Assembly: GCA_013150915.1 (NCBI GenBank)
Contig: JAADJE010000079.1
Coordinates: forward strand, 1-43,000
Source: Gammaproteobacteria bacterium
GTDB lineage: Bacteria; Pseudomonadota; Gammaproteobacteria; BMS3Bbin11
DNA: 43,000 nt
Direction of reading: 5' to 3'
Shown piece by piece: positions 16,486-25,212 of the stretch; within the stretch, counting starts at the first letter, position 1; each line of letters starts with the position of its first letter. The notes beneath the pieces were generated by a model. It did not search any database. It had not been told where the DNA came from and saw nothing but the letters and a program-made list of their open reading frames with translations. A program made the position numbers and the translations under genes.

Positions 16486-16938
16486 CTATGAAAGAATTGC
16501 ATCGCCTGCAGAGAACTTATTTCTGATTTCACCGTGCTGGCTTGAGATCGTTAATTCTCCACCTTCATACTCATTGGGTTCATTGAGGAACACGGTGATG
16601 GATACATCTGTGCGGTAACTGTCTCCAATCCCCATAATCGGGTCATCTACATGCTTGCCATATTGTTTGCCAGCCCTGTAGCGGGCATAAAATGGAGCGG
16701 CAATCCGATGCGGTAGAACACCGTATTTATATGTCGGATGATTCACCAGGTGTCCCATGACAATCGTGTTGAGTTTTCCCATTTCAGGATGATCCTGCGG
16801 GAGTTCTTCATTATTTTTAACACTGACAGCTTCCTTGCCAGCAGAAAACTTGCCATCGACAAATTGGGCTGAATCCAGGATTTCTCTTACAATCGCCAGT
16901 TTATCTGATGGAATGAGATCCTTGATGCGTAGTAACAT
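16486..16938 (-). pseudogene. Truncated PKHD-type Fe(II)/2-oxoglutarate dioxygenase (PiuC/YbiX-like)
   Basis: The reading frame starts like a complete PKHD-type hydroxylase ('MLLRIKDLIPSDKLAIVREI', 'VSVKNNEELPQ', 'RTDVSITVFLNEPNEYEGGE') and holds the iron ligands H96 and D98 in 'YGKHVDD'. It stops at residue 150 after 'FSAGDAILS', where the family continues with about 75 more residues including the second histidine and the arginine that binds 2-oxoglutarate. A few codons after the TAG read Lys-His-Arg-Pro, a possible trace of the 'LHRV' site with a small deletion; nothing further resembles the missing part. The product cannot be an active dioxygenase of this family. Confidence 0.75.
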
Positions 16939-16972
16939 AGGACAGTTTGAATTTTATAAAAAGTGAATCCTT

Positions 16973-17302
16973 ATGATACTTAAAGTTTTCCTGGAAGACC
17001 AAACCTATCCGGTTGAAATCCCGGATTCCGTCGTGACAGATGCAGAAGACTTCTTTAGCTATCTGGATAATGATATGAATAAGGGTTGGCAGATGAGCCA
17101 GATATGGGTTGAAAAACCTGATCAGCTGCAGCGTTGTCAGATCGTTGCAGATAAATTGTTGACGGCATTGAATATTGATGATCAAAAGACTGGCATAATG
17201 TTGTCTGCCTATATTCTGAATCGACTACCGGGGACTACGGAATTGTACCTGTCCGTCACTGGCGACATGAATGAGCATGTTATTTCCGGGGTTGACAGCT
17301 GA
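16973..17302 (+). CDS. Unknown 109-residue protein
   Basis: I do not recognise a family. The product starts 'MILKVFLEDQTYPVEIPDSV', has an acidic helical middle ('DAEDFFSYLDNDMNKGW') and a single cysteine in 'LQRCQIVADKLL', and ends 'MNEHVISGVDS'. It is soluble. It diverges from the broken oxygenase gene by 34 bases. Its stop TGA (17300-17302) overlaps the CTG that may start the GIY-YIG gene, so the two may be coupled. Confidence 0.75.
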   Translation: MILKVFLEDQTYPVEIPDSVVTDAEDFFSYLDNDMNKGWQMSQIWVEKPDQLQRCQIVADKLLTALNIDDQKTGIMLSAYILNRLPGTTELYLSVTGDMNEHVISGVDS

Positions 17303-17586
17303 ACCCAGAAACTAAAATCTGGACGGTCTACATTGTGCGATGTACCGATAATAGTCTCTATACCGGTATTACAAACGATCTTGAAGCAAGGATTGCGCAG
17401 CACAATAAAGGCAAGGGGGCGAAATATACCCGTTCAAGATCACCCGTGAAACTCGTTTATACTGAGCAGGCTGAAAATAAGGGCAAGGCATTACGCCGTG
17501 AAATCCAGATAAAAATGTTAAGTCTGCAACAAAAGCGCAATCTAGTGGCTCACCGGCCATTCAAGGATCATACGGTGGCCCAGTGA
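17299..17586 (+). CDS. GIY-YIG nuclease-like protein (YhbQ type) with non-standard start
   Basis: The single-domain protein of about 95 residues shows 'WTVYIVRCTDNSLYTGITND' followed by 'LEARIAQHNKGKGAKYTR' and 'ALRREIQIKMLS', the UvrC/YhbQ-type GIY-YIG fold with the catalytic Arg and Glu. The first conserved strand ('VYIV') lies before the only standard start codon (GTG at 17335), so the true start must be upstream. The frame is open only from 17296, and it offers CTG at 17299 overlapping the previous stop as CTGA. A CTG start with coupled re-initiation is the simplest reading; a frame error near 17293-17302 is the alternative. DNA repair roles have been reported for such proteins in E. coli. 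Confidence 0.8.
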   Translation: MNPETKIWTVYIVRCTDNSLYTGITNDLEARIAQHNKGKGAKYTRSRSPVKLVYTEQAENKGKALRREIQIKMLSLQQKRNLVAHRPFKDHTVAQ

Positions 17587-17692
17587 TCTTTTCCAGGAGC
17601 GCCGTCATGGGAGCGATTCTCTAACAGTATCCACTAAGCGATCGTGCCGAGTGGAGGTCCATGGAAGACCAGGGATATCTCTAAAATAGTAA

Positions 17693-18238
17693 ATGAACAA
17701 TTCTGGACAAAAGAGCAATCACCGGATCGGTAAGTGGATGATATTTTCAGCCTGGCTGCTGGGTTTTGCCATGTTAATGCTATATTTCAATTATTTTCTC
17801 GATAAGGAGCAGAACCCCAATCAGTCGGTCTACAGCAGGGTCGATGAATCCGGTGTGACTGAGGTGGTTCTTAAGCGCAATCGCTATGGTCACTACGTGA
17901 CCAGTGGTAAAATGAACGGGGTCGATGTGCGTTTTTTGCTTGATACAGGTGCCAGTGATGTGGCTATCCCTGTGAATGTAGCCAATAGATTATCTCTGGT
18001 CAGAGGACCTGAGAAGTACTACAAAACAGCAAATGGAACGGTGAAGGCCTATTCAACAATGCTGAGCAGTGTGTCCATTGGCCCGATTAAGGTGAACAAT
18101 GTTCGGGCCAGTATCAATCCGGGCCTGAAAGGCAGAGAAGTATTACTGGGTATGAGTGTGTTGAAGAGAATTGAATTCACACAGCGCGGGGATAACTTGA
18201 TACTCAGGCCGTTATCTAATGAACGAGTGCGTCAGTAG
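17693..18238 (+). CDS. Membrane-anchored retropepsin-like aspartic protease (TIGR02281 type)
   Basis: The 181-residue protein has an N-terminal transmembrane helix (about residues 15-35) and then a clan AA aspartic protease domain: 'GHYVTSGKMNGVDVRFLLDTGASDVAIP' with D84 in the DTGA active site, and 'LLGMSVLKRIEFTQRGD' at the end. Such proteins dimerise to form one active site, and the domain should face the periplasm. The substrate is unknown. The start has a poor ribosome site. Its end lies 56 bases before the chosen start of the large downstream gene. Confidence 0.85.
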   Translation: MNNSGQKSNHRIGKWMIFSAWLLGFAMLMLYFNYFLDKEQNPNQSVYSRVDESGVTEVVLKRNRYGHYVTSGKMNGVDVRFLLDTGASDVAIPVNVANRLSLVRGPEKYYKTANGTVKAYSTMLSSVSIGPIKVNNVRASINPGLKGREVLLGMSVLKRIEFTQRGDNLILRPLSNERVRQ

Positions 18239-18293
18239 TTATTGTATGAAAAAGCAGATTAAAAGAAATGAAGTGGGTTCTTTTGGAGAAAAT

Positions 18294-21200
18294 ATGGATT
18301 TAGAACGTTCCATTGGTTTTAGGCCGCAGCAAGAGAGAGACGAGGGAAAAGATCGTCAGAAGCTGCAACTTTATATCAATCTGAAGCTGGCATCCTCCGG
18401 TCAACCGATCGTCGCCGGTGATAATGAGGAGTTTCTCCACACGGCACAGGATTTATTGAAAAGTTACCGGGAAAAAAACCGCTTGCTAACCGATTATTTC
18501 TGCCCCTCTGATCAAAGGATTCAGTCATTTTTAGAGCACTATCTGAAGGATTTACCTGCGGATCGGATACCACGATTACCCGGTATGACCTTTGTTCTTG
18601 ACCGCCATGGTGTTGCAAGGGAATTATCCATACCGTTGGGTGAAGATGAATTTCACTCGGATATCGTCAATAGTTACCGTGTTAAGCAGGGTGTTTTGCA
18701 TAATCCTGCCAGTGACAGGCGTACTACCGAGGGCTCCTTCCACATTGCAGAAGGCGGTTTACCTATCCCGGGGGATAAAAAGGCGGTGCCCCTTGAATCT
18801 TTTGCGCTATTACTGAAGGCCGCATTATCTCCGCCGAATGAGTTGCTCAAAATTCCTTTTACAGCCAATCTCGAAAATCCGGCAATGATGTTTATTTCTT
18901 TGTTATTGCGCCCGGTAGTCTGCCCTGAAGTCCCGGCACAGGACGCCGAAAAAAATCTGGAAATACGTTTCTTCGCACCCGGCAATTTGGTCAGTAATCT
19001 GGACTTTGTTGAGTCCATATTTGGTAATGGCGGCAACCCGTTTCTTGCAGAGTTTGATGCTGCTCTGGATGTCGAACACTGGACCGGGCATACCGGCTGC
19101 ATCATCCTTGCCCCCCATCTTCCACAATTAACAAAGAAGTCGGTCGGGCTGCCACATTATGATGAGGCGAATTCACGTCAACGTGATGAGGAGATGTGCT
19201 GGAAGGACGAGGGTGAATTGTATAACAATGGTATGCCGTTCAAAATTACCGCACGTGATGAAAACGGGGTCATCGTTACCCTGCTGGCCGATAATTATTA
19301 CGGTTATTGTAAAAAAGAAGTGAAAACACAGATTGGTTTTGCAGCCAATCTGTTTGGTCTGGCGGAAGAGGAGCATGCCGGTGGTGCACTGGCTTTCCCA
19401 CGACGGAATCACGGTATTGAATTCGGTGTGGACTCCCGAACACGTGAGCTGGGCTACAGCTTTCAGGACGTGGTCGAACGCTATGCTTCGATTATGGAAC
19501 TGCAGCCTGAGGGCTATGGTATCGATAAAAAATTTCCTGATGTAATCTATGTTCATCAGGATTTGCGCATGGATCTCGAGGCACAGACTATTCAGTGGGA
19601 AGTCGATGGCGAAACGAAGACCATTCGTCTTCAGCCGGGGAAAACCTATATTCAGCCAAACGGTTATAAGGTTGAAATGCACAAGCACCCCAGCGCGCCT
19701 TCCTGGCGCTTGATAGGAACGGATCCAGAAGGCACACTGTGTCACAAACCCTGTACTGTCTCTGGTGGGGGTAAATCTGAAATTTCCAAATCAATCGATG
19801 ACACTGTGATATATGGTTCGTTGTTCGTCGACGATTTACAGACTGATCTGGACCGTGTTGAGGAAATCTACTTGCATGATTTTCGTGACCGGTACAAGCC
19901 GGGTTTTGAACATGAGGACAAAGACCCCAAGCGCCGACCCATCAGCCGCAGGCGCAGTCTTGGTTCTGTCATAAAATTACTGACTCCCTCGCCGAGCTAT
20001 AAGGATGAATACAATGAGTGGTTAGCGGATATTCCACCGAGAATTCTGGCGCTAGTATTTATCATCAAACGTTTCTATCGTGATAGCTGGGGAGAAAACT
20101 GGCGCGACTATATTTCTGTTGATGAGATCGACGGTGCGGCAGGGCACGAGGTAAAAATTTATGATCGCCGCATTATTGCCTCTTACCTTCGTATGGGTTT
20201 TGATGAGGCCGGTAAATGGCGCATTTTCAAGGTCAGGCAGGATTTTATTGCCACTGAGAAAATACAGAAAGAAGATGATATAACCGCATCTATTGTTGTC
20301 CCAGCAAGATGCATAGAAGGCTGTCAGAACAGTGCGCGCGGTGATCACAGTGTGAAACTGGTGACGAATTGTGAATACCGGTTATTTCAGCGCCCGGATG
20401 ATGCCATTATTCCCGGTTTTGATAAGCAGGCAGAAGCCGATATCGCAAAATCGGGTAATTATCTTGCTAACTACGAGCCACTGAAGGGCGAAAAGCTGGC
20501 CGAGGTAGTCGAAGATGTTTTGACATTCGAAAATTTTACAGCACCAATGAAGACGCGCTTGCAGCAGGCCTATGAGGATGATGGGGGCTACGTCGTCTCA
20601 TCGGCACACCCGAGGCTAATTGACGGCAAGCCCAGTAAGAATCCCCGATATCTACAGGATAGACAAGATTTAACCGATCCCATCCGCAGCTATATTGCAG
20701 AAATGGGGGCACGTTTCCACCGTAAATTGAAACTGGATCAACCCATTTGTCATCCGGTTGATGCTATTTTAACGGGCCGCCGCAACAATCCACCGCAAGT
20801 GGGTGTGCGGCCACTTGCTGTTTACAATCCGATTCATTATCAGGAACTTCCGGAGCTGTTTATGGACTTTATCTGCAGCCTGACCGGTAAATCTCCCTCA
20901 ACCACTGGTGCGGGGAGTGAAGGTGCATTGACCAAAGGCGCCTTTAATGCTCTGCGTCCAACGATAGACCTCAATAATGCTCTTGTTTCCTATATCCTGA
21001 CGGGTTATGCCGGTTATTCGAGTTCAGCCGGACATGTTGGGCCGGACGTAAGGGTAGACCATGATATCAGTCTGCTGATACCGGAAATCTGGTCCCGCCT
21101 ATCGTATGAGGAACGCAAACCTGAGACGATGATAGATAATGGTCATCTTGAGGCACTGGAAGATTTTGAGCATGAAGGTCGCACGGTGTTGGCAAGCAGG

Positions 21201-21749
21201 CTGGGTTATCGAATTACTGATCGATTTGTGCACAGCTTCCTCGGCAAGATATTTGATAATCCCAAGGCCGTCTTCACTGAGGCCATACTAAAACCGGAGA
21301 CACAGGGGATCGAGGTGTTTATCGACGGCATCGATAACATTGTCGAGGCACAGCGCAATGTTGCGCAGCAATATCTGGATGATGGAAGTGTTGAAGATGC
21401 CTGTCCACCACTGCGAGCTCTGTTGTATATCATGGTAGAAGGGGAGTATCAGGGTAAGAAGGTACAAGATCCGGATATTCGCGCCATGTTCACGCGTGAT
21501 TATTTGCTGCAATCAGGCTGGTATCAGGAACGTCTCAGGGCCAGGCAGAATAGAGAGACCAGTCTTTGGCAGCGTCATATCGCTTACCTGGAGGAATTTA
21601 TTAATCAGCCTGGTTATGCGGATGTGGTAGAAGAAATGAAAATCACGGATCGTCTGGCTAAGGCCCGCGAGCGATTGAGTTTTGTTCAAAATACAGACTA
21701 TTTACTGCTGCTGGAGGGGACGTTAGGGGCGGATACGTTAGGGGCCTAA
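18294..21749 (+). CDS. PPi-type phosphoenolpyruvate carboxykinase-like protein (about 1150 residues)
   Basis: This is the largest gene of the window. I recognise the pattern of PPi-dependent PEPCK proteins (about 1100-1180 residues, described in Propionibacterium and Entamoeba): 'YINLKLASSGQP', 'NPASDRRTTEGSFHIAEGG', 'DAALDVEHWTGHTGC', 'AEEEHAGGALAFPRRN', 'SGGGKSEISKS' (about residue 489) and 'GKSPSTTGAGSEGALTKGAF'. These enzymes join or split phosphoenolpyruvate, CO2 and PPi against oxaloacetate and phosphate. The assignment is from memory of family sequences. I chose the ATG at 18294 because GGAG lies five bases before it and homologous sequence begins soon after; earlier ATGs (18219, 18246) would overlap or abut the protease gene. 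Confidence 0.65.
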   Translation: MDLERSIGFRPQQERDEGKDRQKLQLYINLKLASSGQPIVAGDNEEFLHTAQDLLKSYREKNRLLTDYFCPSDQRIQSFLEHYLKDLPADRIPRLPGMTFVLDRHGVARELSIPLGEDEFHSDIVNSYRVKQGVLHNPASDRRTTEGSFHIAEGGLPIPGDKKAVPLESFALLLKAALSPPNELLKIPFTANLENPAMMFISLLLRPVVCPEVPAQDAEKNLEIRFFAPGNLVSNLDFVESIFGNGGNPFLAEFDAALDVEHWTGHTGCIILAPHLPQLTKKSVGLPHYDEANSRQRDEEMCWKDEGELYNNGMPFKITARDENGVIVTLLADNYYGYCKKEVKTQIGFAANLFGLAEEEHAGGALAFPRRNHGIEFGVDSRTRELGYSFQDVVERYASIMELQPEGYGIDKKFPDVIYVHQDLRMDLEAQTIQWEVDGETKTIRLQPGKTYIQPNGYKVEMHKHPSAPSWRLIGTDPEGTLCHKPCTVSGGGKSEISKSIDDTVIYGSLFVDDLQTDLDRVEEIYLHDFRDRYKPGFEHEDKDPKRRPISRRRSLGSVIKLLTPSPSYKDEYNEWLADIPPRILALVFIIKRFYRDSWGENWRDYISVDEIDGAAGHEVKIYDRRIIASYLRMGFDEAGKWRIFKVRQDFIATEKIQKEDDITASIVVPARCIEGCQNSARGDHSVKLVTNCEYRLFQRPDDAIIPGFDKQAEADIAKSGNYLANYEPLKGEKLAEVVEDVLTFENFTAPMKTRLQQAYEDDGGYVVSSAHPRLIDGKPSKNPRYLQDRQDLTDPIRSYIAEMGARFHRKLKLDQPICHPVDAILTGRRNNPPQVGVRPLAVYNPIHYQELPELFMDFICSLTGKSPSTTGAGSEGALTKGAFNALRPTIDLNNALVSYILTGYAGYSSSAGHVGPDVRVDHDISLLIPEIWSRLSYEERKPETMIDNGHLEALEDFEHEGRTVLASRLGYRITDRFVHSFLGKIFDNPKAVFTEAILKPETQGIEVFIDGIDNIVEAQRNVAQQYLDDGSVEDACPPLRALLYIMVEGEYQGKKVQDPDIRAMFTRDYLLQSGWYQERLRARQNRETSLWQRHIAYLEEFINQPGYADVVEEMKITDRLAKARERLSFVQNTDYLLLLEGTLGADTLGA

Positions 21750-21896
21750 AGGTTTTCCCGTGGGGCAAAGATTAGCATTGGTTCAGTGTGTCATGTTTAT
21801 CATTCAGGTTTATTCAGACAATGGCATGAAGAAAAACTCATTTTAACCGTTTGCTGTGAATGAATTCGCACCGGCATGCTGCTATCCCATTTGTAT

Positions 21897-22940
21897 TTAA
21901 AGTGTCCTGGATTCAATAAAATCCTGGAATTTTTCCGTGTCTACTTCACCTTCTTTCTGAAATAATTCCTGAAGATGATTTGCTACAGATAACCAATGTT
22001 CCTGACCTTGCAGGCTTATCTTTTCAAGAGGGTCTGTTGAGTCATCTTCTAGCCATTTGTCATAGGCTACGCGTAGGGCAGGAAACAGGGCGTTCCGCAT
22101 ATTTCCGATATTGGCGATATAAAAATGCAGTTGGGCAGGTTCAATGTTCTCAACGATATCCGGGATGGTCATCAGACAGTCTGCCAGGTTATCCCTGATT
22201 GAGCGTAACATTAGCTCAAGCGGGAGATGGTCCGTCACGCTGATCATTTTCTGCCATGTATCTCCGAGCTGATTTCCAGCCATGATTTCACCTATTTCGT
22301 GTGCAACCAGGGTTTTAGTCTCCCTGTCACATAACTGTTTCAGGCTCTCCTGCAAATCGTTCTCAAAATCATAACAGGCAATGGCACGAACTAGGGGAGA
22401 CTGCTGTTTGTTCCACAGGCTTTCTTCTACCTTTTCCCATACGGTTCGACGTAATGACTCACTGCGGATAAAAATAGTTTTGCCCTGGCTCAGGGCGGGG
22501 GGCGCAGACAGCTCGCGTGCATGTTCTTTCCCGGTGATGATAATCCGATAGTTCCCATGTTGATGAATATCAATAAGGTCGGCAAGAAAAAAATGTGGTT
22601 TCCCGTGCAATATGTAACCTGCACTGTAGACGAGATCTTCATTTTGCAGCGCGCCGTTAATCCCATCAATATCAAAAGGCTCATAGTTTTCATCCCCAAT
22701 ACTCAGGTGCTTGAATGGCATTTTTTCAAGGGTCTCCCAAAGAGTTTCACGCTCTGTCAGCCAGCTGCCAATGTCGTCATTATCAATGTGATCATCGAAG
22801 CCAAGAGCATGCTCCCAGCGGTAGTACTCACGCATTTTTAGCAGGTAAATGCAAAGCGTGTAGCTCCCTGCATGGGTCGCATCAGAAATATGGCAGTTAT
22901 GCTGTACATGCTGCTGCAATTTATTCAATTCTAATTCCAT
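21897..22940 (-). CDS. Sfum_1244-like conserved protein
   Basis: The protein has 347 residues and no predicted membrane segment. The start 'LQQHVQHNCHISDATHAGSY' followed by 'TLCIYLLKMREYYRWE', the middle 'YILHGKPHFFLADL' and the late 'LVAHEIGEIMAG' are features I associate with the Sfum_1244 family, whose function is unknown. 'HEIGE' resembles a metal-binding helix (HExxE) but is not a proven site. I prefer the ATG at 22940, with AGG six bases upstream; a GTG at 22946 would add two residues. It diverges from the next gene over 95 bases. Confidence 0.7.
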   Translation of the reverse strand: MELELNKLQQHVQHNCHISDATHAGSYTLCIYLLKMREYYRWEHALGFDDHIDNDDIGSWLTERETLWETLEKMPFKHLSIGDENYEPFDIDGINGALQNEDLVYSAGYILHGKPHFFLADLIDIHQHGNYRIIITGKEHARELSAPPALSQGKTIFIRSESLRRTVWEKVEESLWNKQQSPLVRAIACYDFENDLQESLKQLCDRETKTLVAHEIGEIMAGNQLGDTWQKMISVTDHLPLELMLRSIRDNLADCLMTIPDIVENIEPAQLHFYIANIGNMRNALFPALRVAYDKWLEDDSTDPLEKISLQGQEHWLSVANHLQELFQKEGEVDTEKFQDFIESRTL

Positions 22941-23035
22941 ACACAACCTGTGCCGGTATACTCATCAACGGTAGTAGTTATTGTAGAATACAAGCGTAGC
23001 GTTTCATATTGTAAAAAGAATAACAGGAGTCTATT

Positions 23036-23590
23036 GTGAGAATTCGTAGTAAGTGGAGCGCAAAAAACCGCGATCGTTCGCCGGAAGAGATAGCGGGTGT
23101 TGTTGCTTTTATTGCCTGGCGGATATGTACCCAGGCTGTTTTGGAACTTGAAAATAATGATTTTCAGACGGATACACAGGTACAGCGTCTGGCGATTATC
23201 TGGGAATTCGCCGCCTTTCTTATTCATATCACCGATCGCTTGATGTTTGACCGTATGGATGAAAAAGAACGCCGTATATTTATTTCTGCGATGGCAAAGG
23301 CGATGGCGCGAACGATGCAAGACAATATGGAAGACTTTCTCGGCAACGGAGAATACAAGCCTGATTTGATTAACACCCTGAACTTGCGCATGAACGAGTA
23401 TGCAAGGTTCAGTTACAGTAATGAAAGTGGCCCATCATTCCCAATGTTACGGTATTTTGGTGAAAGTGTGACGGCTGTTATGGGTGAACGCCAGAAAAAA
23501 TGGGTGACGACGCAGATTATTGATATTGAAGCCCCGGATGCGATCAAGACATTGAAGAGAGGAATCGCCAATTTGTTGCCAGAAGATTAA
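23036..23590 (+). CDS. Unknown conserved-looking protein (184 residues)
   Basis: The product starts at a GTG and reads 'MRIRSKWSAKNRDRSPEEIA', then 'GVVAFIAWRICTQAVLELEN', 'IIWEFAAFLIHITDRLMFDR' and 'AMAKAMARTMQDNMEDFLG'. It appears all-helical and may have a weakly hydrophobic helix but no clear membrane anchor. I cannot name a domain. An ACAGGAG ribosome site lies about eight bases before the start. It diverges from the Sfum_1244-like gene and may share its control region. Confidence 0.75.
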   Translation: MRIRSKWSAKNRDRSPEEIAGVVAFIAWRICTQAVLELENNDFQTDTQVQRLAIIWEFAAFLIHITDRLMFDRMDEKERRIFISAMAKAMARTMQDNMEDFLGNGEYKPDLINTLNLRMNEYARFSYSNESGPSFPMLRYFGESVTAVMGERQKKWVTTQIIDIEAPDAIKTLKRGIANLLPED

Positions 23591-23780
23591 AGGGTTTTCG
23601 TATAGAACAACATTGAAGAATGCGGTAACGAAATTACCTATAAGTGACAGACTATATTATATAAGGTTGCTGCACTTTCCTGCCCCTGACCGTAGAAAAT
23701 ACCCACTGTGTACAATAACGAGTTTTTAGAATTAATCGGAGGTTTTCTAACTGATAGTGGGGAGTATGCGGCAGACGACA

Positions 23781-23810
23781 AAAGGGAGCGTATGACGCCC
23801 CCTTTTTTTA
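23781..23810 (+). terminator. Rho-independent terminator
   Basis: GGG-A-GCG and CGC-C-CCC pair around a short TATGA loop (about 23784-23802), followed by seven Ts. It lies between two convergent genes, 190 bases after the plus-strand stop, and could end either transcript; the T run favours the plus strand. Confidence 0.7.
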
Positions 23811-23840
23811 TTTTGGATACTCAGCTGTACTGAATCGATT

Positions 23841-24035
23841 TTAATTTGTCCAGTTGTTGAAGTTGTCCTGGGTTTTTTCCAGGCCATCGTCGTAGCCGGC
23901 TTCGTAGGCTTCGGTCAGGCGCTGCTCTTCACGCTTCACATTACACAAATAGCCACCTTGCCAACCCTGGATGTATTCGTTGTTAACACCCATTGCTTCC
24001 ATTTTGACTACCGCATCATAATATTCTTTGTTCAT
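23841..24035 (-). CDS. Small unknown protein (64 residues)
   Basis: The product reads 'MNKEYYDAVVKMEAMGVNNE', 'YIQGWQGGYLCNVKREEQRL', then 'TEAYEAGYDDGLEKTQDNF'. The 'GWQGGYL' and 'EAGYDDG' motifs look like short helical repeats, vaguely like those of ribosome modulation factor but in the opposite order, so I make no claim. It has one cysteine and no membrane segment. On the minus strand, GGGGA lies about seven bases before the ATG. It stands alone between a terminator and a long intergenic region. Confidence 0.7.
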   Translation of the reverse strand: MNKEYYDAVVKMEAMGVNNEYIQGWQGGYLCNVKREEQRLTEAYEAGYDDGLEKTQDNFNNWTN

Positions 24036-24477
24036 GAAAAATCCCCTATATCCTTAAATACGTTATCAATAGTTTGAGAGCGACCTGAGCCTGCGCATCT
24101 CGTATAATTTAGTAAATAATTAAACCCTTATTTTGACCTAAAATGGGTATTTTGTCCAGTTGGAATTTTGTACTTAGTCGGGAACATTCAGTGAATCTGA
24201 AGAACTATTTACCACAGAGGATATAGAGGGCACAGAGGAAAGAGTGTGTAAATTGTTAATATTTCAGTGGGTTTGCTATCTAGAATGTTGAGTCAGACTG
24301 AGCGCTGGCCGCTGGTTTTTTTAAATACAAAAAAAGATCTTTCTTTGTGGAATTTGTGTCCTGTGGCGAGAAAAGTCTTCCTTTTGCTTTAGTGGCCATA
24401 CGTTTATTGGGAATATCCGATTAATACAATCTGTTATTATTCGGGGTGTTATAGGATAGATATTTTCGGGGTAATTT
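24036..24477. other. Long intergenic region holding an inverted-repeat element (442 bp)
   Basis: No gene is visible. Bases 24212-24366 form an inverted-repeat unit described separately. The rest is AT-rich and should hold the promoters of the small minus-strand gene and the Sel1 gene, but no confident -35/-10 pair stood out. Confidence 0.5.
24212..24366. repeat. MITE-like element with CCACAG inverted ends
   Basis: The left end (24212-24243) starts CCACAGAGGATATAGAGGGC and goes on with CACAGAGGAAAGA. The reverse complement of the right end (24338-24366) reads CCACAGGACACAAATT followed by CCACAAAGAAAGA. The arms are about 30 bases, imperfectly matched with two small gaps, around a 94-base centre with no coding potential. 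CCACAGAGG-type sequences recur between genes in many bacteria. Only one copy is in this window, so mobility cannot be judged. Confidence 0.55.
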
Positions 24478-24903
24478 ATGAATGATCAGGATGACATTGA
24501 TTTTGCCAGTGGCATGTCGGCATTTGAGTCCAAGCATTTTTCAACGGCTATGCGATTTCTATCACCACTGGCCGAAAGTGGCAATACGGAAGCCATGCAC
24601 CGGGTAGCGATTATGTACCAGAATGGTCTGGGTGTTGGTCATGATGCGGCAACTGCAGTAAGGTGGATGCTCAAGGCGGCTGAGGAAGGTCATGCTATCG
24701 CGCAACACGGCATGGGTTTTATGTATATGGAAGGGGATGGTGTAGAGAGGGACATGGAAAAAGCGGTTGAATGGTTCGCCCTGGCGGCAGATCAGGGCCT
24801 GGCTGGCTCACAGACTACTCTGGCGATGATCTACGAAGAAGGCAATGGTGTTGAGAAAGATGTTGAAAAGGCAAAGGAATGGTATGCAAAAGCAGGGTTT
24901 TAA
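24478..24903 (+). CDS. Sel1-repeat protein
   Basis: The 141-residue protein consists almost entirely of three Sel1-type helical repeats, recognisable by 'AMHRVAIMYQNGLGV', 'AQHGMGFMYMEGDGVERD' and 'SQTTLAMIYEEGNGVEKD', each ending in an 'A..WY.KAA'-like helix. Sel1 proteins act as scaffolds for protein-protein contacts. There is no signal peptide, so it is probably cytoplasmic. The partner is unknown and neighbours give no hint. Confidence 0.88.
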   Translation: MNDQDDIDFASGMSAFESKHFSTAMRFLSPLAESGNTEAMHRVAIMYQNGLGVGHDAATAVRWMLKAAEEGHAIAQHGMGFMYMEGDGVERDMEKAVEWFALAADQGLAGSQTTLAMIYEEGNGVEKDVEKAKEWYAKAGF

Positions 24904-25212
24904 TTGATTCGTTTTTGTGAGGGGTGAAATGGCACGGCAATCTTGTGTGCCCGATACTGTAAAAAGAGATTGCCGCGCTTTGCCGTTAGTGCGGCTGTAA
25001 GGGTCACGTTGCCATTCAGAAGAAAATGCTCGCGATTGCCTCAGAGACTTGCAATATAACAAAGCAGGATTATGCAGAGCAGGGTATTTGTATTGCATAT
25101 TATTGAATAGCCATGGGTTCTTCCGATATATCCAGAAACTATAGAGCTGTCCTGCGGTCTTTGATAGAATCGCCCGGTTATTTATTCAGTGTATGCTCAG
25201 TGGGAGCCCGAT
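24904..25212. other. Intergenic region before cysG (309 bp)
   Basis: No gene is visible. CGGCAATCT at 24935-24943 is repeated inverted as AGATTGCCG at 24967-24975, a perfect nine-base stem with a 23-base loop. No T run follows, so it is not a standard terminator; a structured leader or regulatory site is possible. A GGGAG ribosome site at 25202-25206 precedes the likely GTG start of cysG. Confidence 0.45.

Noticed and set aside
19173-19745. 190-codon open frame opposite the large PEPCK-like gene
   Set aside because: It lies fully within a strongly coding region on the other strand and has no recognisable motif.
23841-24035. Ribosome modulation factor
   Set aside because: The motifs are in the opposite order and the length and basic charge of RMF are not matched.
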